Shown piece after piece: positions 8,673 to 15,592 of a stretch of DNA of 21,699 nucleotides. How positions within the stretch are numbered: the first letter of the stretch is position 1; every line of letters begins with the position of its first letter. The notes under the pieces are model-generated. The model saw nothing but the letters and a program-made list of their open reading frames with translations, was not told the origin of the DNA and searched no databases. Source of the stretch: a virus; the IMG/VR virus record IMGVR_UViG_3300022921_000129, positions 1 to 21,699 of that record; one strand, given 5' to 3'. Position numbers and translations under genes: made by a program.

Positions 8673-9335
8673 TTATTCCGGACTTGCTAAACCTACGCCT
8701 AATCCGACCATTGAACTAAAAGCACTGCCAAACGCTGATGCTTGTGCTTCTTGCATCATAGCAGCTTGGCTAGCATATCTATCAGACATTGATTGTAATC
8801 TATCAAGTTTTTGCATTTCGCGCTCTTCTCTTGTAGCAAACATAAATTGCCTTCCTGCAACATCAGCTTGCTGTAATCTTGATGCTTCTGAAATTTGCAT
8901 TTGTTGCATTTGTTGTTCACCTTGAGCACGCAATCTAGCGTTTTGGGCTTCTTGCTGTTCAATATTAGTTGCAATATCCATTTTAGCTCTTGAAGCAGAT
9001 TGAGCCAACGCGGTTGCTGCACCGGCACCACCACCAGTTGCTCTTAAAACATCTAATGTTTGGGCTAAAGATATATCTGTTTCTCTAGCTCTCATTTCAG
9101 CGGCCCCTGTAGCAACTTGTAAGTTTGCAAAAGGATTTGTTATCATAGAACTTAAGTCCGTAATATTCGCATACGGATTAATAATTTCTTGTCTATTACT
9201 TTCTGCCGCGGCAAGTTGGCGCTCAAATGATCTTTGTTGGCTAGCCGCTCTGCGTCGTCTTTTGCCAGCACCTAATCCTGTAAATAAATTACCTATAGCG
9301 CTTGCGGCCATTAAACCTATGCTTATTGGTTCCAT
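8673..9335 (-). CDS. Putative internal virion / DNA-ejection protein, small
   Basis: This is a 220-residue protein, the first of three ejection-type genes. A hydrophobic N-terminus (about 4-23, ISIGLMAASAIGNLFTGLGA) is followed by a basic patch KRRRR and then a long Ala/Gln/Glu/Arg-rich helical region (about 30-195) with dense glutamines (GEQQMQQMQ). The C-terminus is again small and hydrophobic (FGSAFSSMVGLGVGLAS). This layout, a membrane-prone end plus a coiled-coil body, matches small podovirus ejection proteins such as T7 gp14 or P22 gp7 in style. No sequence homology is claimed. The start overlaps the upstream stop by one base (TAATG). A position right after the nozzle gene and before two larger proteins supports the role. 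Confidence 0.62.
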   Translation of the reverse strand: MEPISIGLMAASAIGNLFTGLGAGKRRRRAASQQRSFERQLAAAESNRQEIINPYANITDLSSMITNPFANLQVATGAAEMRARETDISLAQTLDVLRATGGGAGAATALAQSASRAKMDIATNIEQQEAQNARLRAQGEQQMQQMQISEASRLQQADVAGRQFMFATREEREMQKLDRLQSMSDRYASQAAMMQEAQASAFGSAFSSMVGLGVGLASPE

Positions 9336-12300
9336 TAATATGTATTTATATTATAATTAGAGGAAACTGCAAATAGTTCTCTATATACAGTATCACTTGT
9401 TTTTATAGTTAATTTAGTAAAAAATCCTTTTATACCAGATATTTCTTCACCAAATATTACCTCATTATCAAATGAATAGCTTGGCTGTGTATTTGAAACA
9501 TTTGACAGAGTAGCTGTATATTTTCCAGATTGTCTTTTAAATGTTGAAATATAGAAAGATAAATCATTATCAATATATGAATTGTTATATTCAGATATGT
9601 TCAGTGCTTTATCTGTATCTGTAATTATATCTTGTACTTCCCAGCCAATCGTGCCTTCATAAGAAATGGTTTGGAATACTTTATTTGAAGAAACGGCTGT
9701 ATTTAAAATTAATTCAATTTCAGAATTATAATTTGAGCTGTAGAAGTTATTATAAGTTGAACCCGTATAATGCTTCCAAATATTGTTATCTTTTATAGTA
9801 AAGAATTGACTATTTAAACTAAAGCCAGCAACAGGCAAGAAACTATATCTTGATGTCCAACCATTTACACTTTCATCAAAGCCAATAGTTGTAGTATTAT
9901 GAGTTAATATGTATTCGTTATTATGCTCATCATACATTCCTTGTGTAAAATCCGAACTTTCTGATAATAAATCTCTGAAATAACTACGCATAGAATAATT
10001 AGATATTTCAGTAATACCATCTCTTGAAAGTCTTAATACAGCTCTTTTAGGCTTATCTACAAAATACTTTCTGCCTGCTTTATAAGCAAAGCTTTCAGGA
10101 TTTTTGCCGATACCATAGTTGGTACCATAAGGTATAATTTGACCAATAACCGCCATCCCGGAAGATGTAATAGTTCCGCCTTCGGCTGTATAAATTGCGT
10201 CTTTATCAATGAGAGCGCTTGATACTCTTTCCTCCTGAAATATATTTAAATTAGTATCTTCTGCAAAAAGCTTTTGAATACTACCATACTGTATATCTAC
10301 AGCTTTAATTATATTTTGATTAGACGGGTATTCATTAAGCGCATTGAAATTTGTTCTTGAATTAAATATACCTGAGTATATTAATGAGTTTTCAAGATTT
10401 GTTTGTTTGTAGTTTTCATCAGTTATATGGGCAATAACACCGTAATCAACACTGTCCTTATTAAAATCACCATATAATCTTGATTCTTCAATGTACCAAT
10501 TATCAGTGCCTGTTTGATCACCTTTTACAACGAACGTGTTAAAATAATTTATTTTTATTGCGGCGTTTTGTGTTATTTCCGATAATAAACCAGACGTACT
10601 TGTTTCATAATAAATATCTAAAGCACTTTCAAACGGCTCTGTTTCAAATACAGCTAAATCAACCGCTTTTTGTTTTAATCCTACAATATTTGTAGTATCA
10701 TTTAATTCAGCTATAAGATTAGAAGGATTTTCTTTATAAAAACCAACCTCATCAGAATCCGGTATCTCGTCTAATGGTAATTCGCTAAACTGACTTAATG
10801 TACCAATGCGACTAACACTTATATAACCCGCATCTGATTGTATTTGAGAAGCATTTGTTAAAGTATAATTTTCAGAAAAAGGATTTGAATCAGCCACGCT
10901 TAATGAAACGTTTGTGGCAGCACCAGCTGTAACACTTCCTCCAACAACAACTGTTGGGGTTATTAAAGCATTTATTACAATAGTTGTTTGTCCGCCGCCG
11001 GTACCATTAATTGAAAAATCATTAAATTTAAGTATAACGTCAATTTTATCCGATGCAGCAGGCATTTCATCGAATGTTAATCTTCCCGCGTTATTTACAC
11101 CAGCATTGCCTACAAATGTATAATCATTAGAATTTTTAAATTTCCCATTTACAAAAACATAAACAGAATCAGGCGTATTACAATAAAATTCGCCATCGCT
11201 TCCGCAGCTTGTAAAAGCAGGATCAACAGCTAAATCTATATATCCAGTTAAACTTACTTGCGTAAAGTCGTCACCGTTAAATTTTTGTATTTCAGCAGAA
11301 GTATAATTTGTAAAAAAAGCATCGCCGTAAGGTGCTGAGCTTGAATTTTTTATACTATAAGCTATAGATTCTATTTCACCATTAGTTATAGTAAACGGCG
11401 GAAAAACAGCAGCGTAGGTAGACTTATTAATTACTTTAGGATATAATCTTACGTCTGATCTAGCAAAGTCGCCTTCATATACATTGTCTGTATTTCTAGG
11501 TACTTTATTTACGTTGTCTCCTAATAAAGAGATATATGTTTTACCATTATATTCACCGCCGCCTGGAACATAAACATTATAATATTCTTGTTCTGGTTGT
11601 TTTACAACTATTCGATAAGAATACCAATCACCCCAGTCTGATGGCAAAGACGTGAAAGTTAATGTTAAACAATCACCATTCCATGTGTCTACATCAAAAT
11701 TTACTTTTGGGTTAACATAAACCGACGAATCTGGTAATGTTATAACAGGCGACTTTCTTCCGTATTTATCAGAAAGAACAATTCCTAATTCGTACGTTCT
11801 TCTACTTTTAATACTATGTTGTAGCAAATTAGAAAAGTCAGATACTTTTCCATCTACGCCAACTGTAAAATTAAAGTCAGGAACATCTCTGTTTAAAGTT
11901 ATATTGCCATAAACAAGCCTGTTACTTATAATTTCTTGAGCCAATGCCTTTACAGGGGCGTTTTCGTTAACTCTAAGGAGCTGTTGTTCTGGTATTGTAC
12001 TTAACGGCAGCTCAGACTTATAATCGTGCGTTAAAGTAGCTATATCGCTTGATATATCTTTTTTAGCAACAATACGAACAGCTGGAGAATCAGCCTCCTT
12101 CATTAAAATTTCTACGCTTACAATTCTATGTGTTGAATAAGCTTCGCTAGGCATTGTGATTGAAAGCGCAACTTGATTAGCGTGATTTTTAAAATTGTCA
12201 AGTCTACCATTTTTATATGCATTTTCAACGTCTGTTCCTGTTAAAGAATCATTTTGTTGTTTAAACGCTATTGGTGAAAATGGAGCTAATTGCGAATATT

Positions 12301-12904
12301 CGTTATTTTCAAATTTGAATCTATAAGAAAATCTAACAAATTTTTCTTGAATATAATCTGAGCTAATATTAGTGTCATTAGTTAAAGTTGTAATTGATGG
12401 TGCTAAATATGGAGATATTTTTACAACAGATACTTTATCTACGTTACCATTTGTTGTATAATATGCAGAATCACTAGCCGCTTTGTTTAAATCAATTACT
12501 CTTGGGGCATTCACATTGTCTGTCCAAAATAACTGTTCTTCCAAAAGGTTTATACCTGTTATATATTTTGTTGAGTCAAAATTTAAATAAGCACCTTCTG
12601 CAATAACTGTAGCTGTACCGTTAGATTCAACTTGATATATTTTATCCGTAGTGCCTGCTATAAACCAAAAAACACGATCATTCTTATTATCTATAAAATG
12701 ACCAATAGTTTTATCTCCTGAGGGTAGGCTTAAATTAGTAAAGTTAGTATTGCCTAAAATATTATGAGCCGCACCAGCATCTTCGCCGTCTGCCTTTGTT
12801 ATTTGAACATTCAAAGCATCACGGTATTCACCCTCTGGAAGAAGTCTATCGTCCAGGCTTTTATTCATTTTTCCTTTCAGAAAAGTGTTTTTAATTTCAG
12901 GCAT
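9335..12904 (-). CDS. Putative tail nozzle / hub protein (tail tubular protein B-like)
   Basis: This large tail structural protein has 1189 residues. It opens with KGKMNKSLDDRLLPEGEYRD (about 10-29), a signature I associate with nozzle or stabilisation proteins of marine podoviruses. Residues about 60-145 contain propeller-like repeats, including LFWTDNVNAPRVIDL, similar to YWTD-type blades, which fits a beta-propeller as in T7 gp12. The rest is almost wholly beta-rich, Asn/Ser/Tyr-heavy and without membrane segments. An inserted region around 550-690 includes a fibre-like beta-module (579-627) resembling one in the preceding gene, and a glycine/valine/alanine-rich linker after it. Its stop overlaps the next start (TAATG), so the downstream ejection gene may be translated by reinitiation. 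It could instead be a hub carrying receptor-binding parts, since no separate fibre gene is in the window. Confidence 0.72.
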   Translation of the reverse strand: MPEIKNTFLKGKMNKSLDDRLLPEGEYRDALNVQITKADGEDAGAAHNILGNTNFTNLSLPSGDKTIGHFIDNKNDRVFWFIAGTTDKIYQVESNGTATVIAEGAYLNFDSTKYITGINLLEEQLFWTDNVNAPRVIDLNKAASDSAYYTTNGNVDKVSVVKISPYLAPSITTLTNDTNISSDYIQEKFVRFSYRFKFENNEYSQLAPFSPIAFKQQNDSLTGTDVENAYKNGRLDNFKNHANQVALSITMPSEAYSTHRIVSVEILMKEADSPAVRIVAKKDISSDIATLTHDYKSELPLSTIPEQQLLRVNENAPVKALAQEIISNRLVYGNITLNRDVPDFNFTVGVDGKVSDFSNLLQHSIKSRRTYELGIVLSDKYGRKSPVITLPDSSVYVNPKVNFDVDTWNGDCLTLTFTSLPSDWGDWYSYRIVVKQPEQEYYNVYVPGGGEYNGKTYISLLGDNVNKVPRNTDNVYEGDFARSDVRLYPKVINKSTYAAVFPPFTITNGEIESIAYSIKNSSSAPYGDAFFTNYTSAEIQKFNGDDFTQVSLTGYIDLAVDPAFTSCGSDGEFYCNTPDSVYVFVNGKFKNSNDYTFVGNAGVNNAGRLTFDEMPAASDKIDVILKFNDFSINGTGGGQTTIVINALITPTVVVGGSVTAGAATNVSLSVADSNPFSENYTLTNASQIQSDAGYISVSRIGTLSQFSELPLDEIPDSDEVGFYKENPSNLIAELNDTTNIVGLKQKAVDLAVFETEPFESALDIYYETSTSGLLSEITQNAAIKINYFNTFVVKGDQTGTDNWYIEESRLYGDFNKDSVDYGVIAHITDENYKQTNLENSLIYSGIFNSRTNFNALNEYPSNQNIIKAVDIQYGSIQKLFAEDTNLNIFQEERVSSALIDKDAIYTAEGGTITSSGMAVIGQIIPYGTNYGIGKNPESFAYKAGRKYFVDKPKRAVLRLSRDGITEISNYSMRSYFRDLLSESSDFTQGMYDEHNNEYILTHNTTTIGFDESVNGWTSRYSFLPVAGFSLNSQFFTIKDNNIWKHYTGSTYNNFYSSNYNSEIELILNTAVSSNKVFQTISYEGTIGWEVQDIITDTDKALNISEYNNSYIDNDLSFYISTFKRQSGKYTATLSNVSNTQPSYSFDNEVIFGEEISGIKGFFTKLTIKTSDTVYRELFAVSSNYNINTY

Positions 12905-12908
12905 TTAA

Positions 12909-14012
12909 TTAGTGTTTGATATGTTTAGACTTACCTCGCATTACTTGAGTTAATTCAGGTAATTTTAAATCGTATAATCTAAGCTTAGCATTTCGCATCG
13001 CGGCTCTGCGTTCCTTTTTAAATCTATTTACAATATATTCCGGAACTTGCGCCATTGAAGATAAGATAGCATGAGCTACATATTTATATATAGCTTCTTC
13101 TGCTAATTTGTGCACTTTCATTTCTTCGTCAGTGCCTAATCCATCAGAAATATACTTAATAGTAATTAGTACACCTACAAAATTACTTGTAAAATTAATT
13201 GTGCCTTTATTTTCATCAATAATGAAAAATCCATTTTGATTTGTGTTTTCTGGGTCAAGACCATATCTATTCCCGTTTTGAAATAAAGAGTCACCTAAAT
13301 TATCATCACTATGATAATAATCTTGATTACTGTAAGAGCCAGATATATCTTGTATATCTAAATCTTTAAACCTATCATCTGTTACAGGCGAAGTAGTAAC
13401 CAAATTATCCTCGCTGTCGTAGTTGTAATTAAAGTAATCATCCTGTGCAATAGCTTCCGATGGTTTAGAAGTAATTCTTCCACGAGGTATAGAATGTTCA
13501 ATGCCGTAATCATCTACATAAGATATTGATGCATAATTTACATAATCACGTGGCATTGGTATAGAAAGCGTTGGTCCTACTTCAACTTCTTGTATTTTTT
13601 CTACTTTAGTTATATCGTAAGAAAACTCTTGTATTGCACGTTTAACATGAAATAACACATCTGTTCTTTTGGCTCTATTAATAATTTTACCATCACCAAT
13701 ATAATTAACAACAAAATTATTTACAATATCTTTTAACGATGTATATCTATAGTCCCCGTATTTTTTATTCTTAAGCACAATCAGCACTTCAACACCTAAT
13801 AACGGAGCAGTGCTAAATGTTATTTCAGAATTAGAATATGTATATGAAGATTCAGATTGTAATACATTATCTAAATAAACGTAAAAGCTTGAAACTGTTG
13901 CACCTGCCGGTATAGACATTTGATCTAATGAAAAAACTACAGTTGTTCCATCTCCTTCAAATATTTGATTACCGCCGTAATAACTTCTATCTGTTCCTGT
14001 TAAAAGCCCCAT
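12909..14012 (-). CDS. Putative connector / ring protein with N-terminal beta-module
   Basis: This 367-residue protein lies between two tail-structure candidates. It has two parts. Residues about 14-80 form a beta-module of the kind found in phage fibres and adhesins (FYVYLDNVLQ, then YTYSNSEITFSTAP, then VEVLIVL). From about 92 the connector-like core begins (DIVNNFVVNYIGDGKI, KRTDVLFHVKRAIQEFSYDI), with a beta region around 140-190 and a basic helical C-terminus (KKERRAAMRNAKLRLYDL). An aromatic, acidic stretch at about 190-250 looks like a surface loop. It starts right after the previous gene's double stop and ends four bases before the 1189-codon gene. I infer a ring or adaptor at the portal-tail junction. 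The exact family is not established. Confidence 0.65.
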   Translation of the reverse strand: MGLLTGTDRSYYGGNQIFEGDGTTVVFSLDQMSIPAGATVSSFYVYLDNVLQSESSYTYSNSEITFSTAPLLGVEVLIVLKNKKYGDYRYTSLKDIVNNFVVNYIGDGKIINRAKRTDVLFHVKRAIQEFSYDITKVEKIQEVEVGPTLSIPMPRDYVNYASISYVDDYGIEHSIPRGRITSKPSEAIAQDDYFNYNYDSEDNLVTTSPVTDDRFKDLDIQDISGSYSNQDYYHSDDNLGDSLFQNGNRYGLDPENTNQNGFFIIDENKGTINFTSNFVGVLITIKYISDGLGTDEEMKVHKLAEEAIYKYVAHAILSSMAQVPEYIVNRFKKERRAAMRNAKLRLYDLKLPELTQVMRGKSKHIKH

Positions 14013-14015
14013 TTA

Positions 14016-14717
14016 TTAAGAATTTTCTTGATTAAAACTATTTACCTCTTGTTGTTGTGCTGCTTGAATAACTAGCGGGTCTTTTATAATTACACCTGCA
14101 TAAGAAAGTATTTTAATAATTAAAATAGGCTCTTCTGATGGATGCAACTCAAAATCCTGTGATCCGCTTGTTGTGTATGTATATGCAGACGCCCCACCTC
14201 CTGTGTAATTCCAAATTGGATCTGCAGGCACTTTAATATAATCCATTGTAGCAGAGGTAATTGTGCTTGGAAAAACATTTATAATGTTATTTTCAAAATA
14301 ATACAAAGGATAATCAGTAGTTGGAGCAGTTAATTTAGAAGCATTTAAATACGTTAACTCAGATTTTTTAACCGGCTCAATTTGGGTTGTTCTATTATCT
14401 GTTGTTAACTGTATTAGCTTATATACAAGATCCGCTGATATATCACTAGTTCCACTAGTAATAGTAATAGATTTACTTCTTGATAAATAATCAATTTTTT
14501 CTTGTATATTATCAGCTATATCACCGTATTCGCTATTTACGCCTTGTATATTTCTTCTAGTTAAATGCCTATTATAATCATAAAAAGACTTTTCCAACAA
14601 GTCAAGTTGTGCTTGTCGGGCAAGTCTATTAAATTGATCTGGCGTTAAATAACCGCGTTGCTCTTTATTTAATATAGAAAGAACGGTTCTATATACTTTA
14701 TTTACGTCTATAGCCAT
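14016..14717 (-). CDS. Putative head-tail adaptor / connector ring protein
   Basis: This is a 233-residue protein that opens the tail block. The N-terminal helical region (residues 1-80) has the pattern VYRTVLSILNKEQRGYLTPD followed by QFNRLARQAQLDLLEK, which I associate with small structural proteins next to the tail-tube genes of Bacteroidetes phages. The rest is beta-rich and ends in a helical, Gln-rich tail (IQAAQQQEVNSFNQENS). Its place first in the connector set, before a 367-residue and a 1189-residue tail protein, fits an adaptor in the gp4/gp11 (P22/T7) position. The start lies only four bases after the terminator T-run, so its message comes from read-through or a promoter inside upstream genes. 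Stop codons are doubled (TAATAA), with the next ATG immediately after. Function is inferred from place and pattern. Confidence 0.65.
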   Translation of the reverse strand: MAIDVNKVYRTVLSILNKEQRGYLTPDQFNRLARQAQLDLLEKSFYDYNRHLTRRNIQGVNSEYGDIADNIQEKIDYLSRSKSITITSGTSDISADLVYKLIQLTTDNRTTQIEPVKKSELTYLNASKLTAPTTDYPLYYFENNIINVFPSTITSATMDYIKVPADPIWNYTGGGASAYTYTTSGSQDFELHPSEEPILIIKILSYAGVIIKDPLVIQAAQQQEVNSFNQENS

Positions 14718-14721
14718 TGTT

Positions 14722-14748
14722 AAAAAAAATGGAGGCCCGAAGGCCCCC
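14722..14748 (-). terminator. Rho-independent terminator with UUCG loop
   Basis: On the minus strand GGGGGCC (14748-14742) pairs with GGCCTCC (14737-14731) around a TTCG loop, with one G-U pair. The sequence continues with A and eight Ts (14729-14722). This is a textbook intrinsic terminator with the very stable UUCG tetraloop. It lies 12 bases past the stop of the 251-codon gene, and its T-run ends four bases before the next start codon at 14717. Confidence 0.9.
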
Positions 14749-14759
14749 GGGTTATATTT

Positions 14760-15515
14760 TTATTTTAGTTTCTTTTCGATAGTTTGGTAAACTTCGACAC
14801 CTTCGTCGGTTTTAAACCATGCCGCCAATGCTGAATACGGATTTTCATCAAATGGCACAGTAATTAACTTTCTGCCATTACTAGCCCAAGAAAAAGTTCT
14901 CTGATCACCAGCTAATTTGATAATTCCATTTTCTACAGCCTTGATACCAACATTACGTACTTGAATGTTTTCATCATTAGCTAATTCTAAGAACAATTGT
15001 GGATCTCGCTTAGCAAATACTAATAAATCTCTTTTTAACTCGCTAGAAGTCATCTGAGACACCTTAGAACCTACATTAACGCGTACAATTGCTTCAGCAT
15101 GTTCAATGTCTAAGTTTTGAGCAGCCATTAATGCGTCAATCTCCATTTGAATAATATCTAATTCATCTGCAGCTTCTTCTTCAGCATTAAATTCTGCATA
15201 TTTTTTGTTTAGGTCCGGGTGGTACAGCGATAATAACTTTTGTAAAGTTTGTTTTTCACGAGGTACAGATAAAACACCATCTCTAAATATAATGTGGCCA
15301 AGTCTTGCTTCGCCTTTAAATTCATCTACAAATACTGATTGTTGATTTGTTGTGAATTTTAATTCTCTTTCAAATCCTTTTTCTTCATCAAACCAAAAAA
15401 TTCCTTTGCTTCTTAGTTTGTGTACAATAGGCGATTTGTTTCCTAATAAATAATAATTTCTGTCTTTAATCTCCCATGTGTTTTTAGCGGGAGCAGCTTT
15501 AGCTTTAGTTGCCAT
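14760..15515 (-). CDS. Conserved-type hypothetical protein downstream of the capsid gene
   Basis: This is a 251-residue protein I do not recognise with confidence. The N-terminus (MATKAKAAPAKN) is Ala/Lys-rich. Residues about 17-100 are a beta-rich stretch with aromatic residues (NYYLLGNKSP, KGIFWFDEEKGFEREL, GHIIFRDGVLSVPREKQ). Residues 110-150 are acidic and helical (EEEAADELDIIQMEID), and the C-terminal half looks helical with a final aromatic segment. There is no signal peptide, membrane segment or catalytic motif. It sits alone between two hairpins, one after the capsid gene and a terminator just past its own stop, with an AT-rich 77-base leader. Position next to the capsid gene suggests a head-decoration, head-completion or assembly role, but that is inference only. 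Confidence 0.75.
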   Translation of the reverse strand: MATKAKAAPAKNTWEIKDRNYYLLGNKSPIVHKLRSKGIFWFDEEKGFERELKFTTNQQSVFVDEFKGEARLGHIIFRDGVLSVPREKQTLQKLLSLYHPDLNKKYAEFNAEEEAADELDIIQMEIDALMAAQNLDIEHAEAIVRVNVGSKVSQMTSSELKRDLLVFAKRDPQLFLELANDENIQVRNVGIKAVENGIIKLAGDQRTFSWASNGRKLITVPFDENPYSALAAWFKTDEGVEVYQTIEKKLK

Positions 15516-15540
15516 AATATGATAAAATATAAATTAAAAA
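15516..15540 (-). promoter_or_regulatory. AT-rich leader of the 251-codon gene, with a 12-base repeat shared with the scaffold leader
   Basis: Between the capsid-gene hairpin and the ATG at 15515 the minus strand is almost pure A/T. It contains ATATTTTATCAT at 15530-15519. The same 12 bases end at the scaffold start codon (18208-18197). The block has no Shine-Dalgarno sequence, as is usual in Bacteroidota, where A/T-rich leaders guide initiation. It could be a translation-enhancing leader or part of a late promoter of the TAnnTTTG type, though that box is not clearly matched. Confidence 0.3.
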
Positions 15541-15585
15541 GTAAGTAAAAACTTACCCCCGCCGTATGACGAGGGCAGTTCTTAC
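15541..15585 (-). terminator. Long hairpin after the capsid gene, putative terminator or 3'-end stabiliser
   Basis: Read on the minus strand, bases 15585-15570 can pair with 15561-15545 to give about 16 pairs with three G-U pairs and one bulged A around an eight-base loop. The GC-rich top is CCCTCG with CGGGGG. The 3' side ends in a TTTTT run, and a second T-run follows at about 15540-15536. A smaller competing hairpin, GTAAGT-TTTT-ACTTAC, occupies 15556-15541 and uses part of the same 3' arm. The position, starting eight bases after the capsid stop, fits a terminator or an mRNA-protecting 3' structure. Confidence 0.6.
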
Positions 15586-15592
15586 AGTTTGT

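Noticed and set aside
8756-9034. Minus-strand 92-codon frame inside the 220-codon gene, and the similar frames at 1500-1691 and 5544-5735
   Set aside because: They overlap real genes in another frame, show no domain pattern, and have composition expected of out-of-frame reading.
9335-12904. The 1189-residue protein as a tape-measure protein
   Set aside because: It is beta-rich with propeller-like repeats and no long helical or hydrophobic stretches, which fits a nozzle or hub and not a tape measure.
15541-15556. GTAAGT/ACTTAC inverted repeat as an operator site
   Set aside because: It overlaps a longer RNA-type hairpin right after a stop codon and is followed by a T-run, so an RNA 3'-end role explains it better. 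No repressor gene is nearby.
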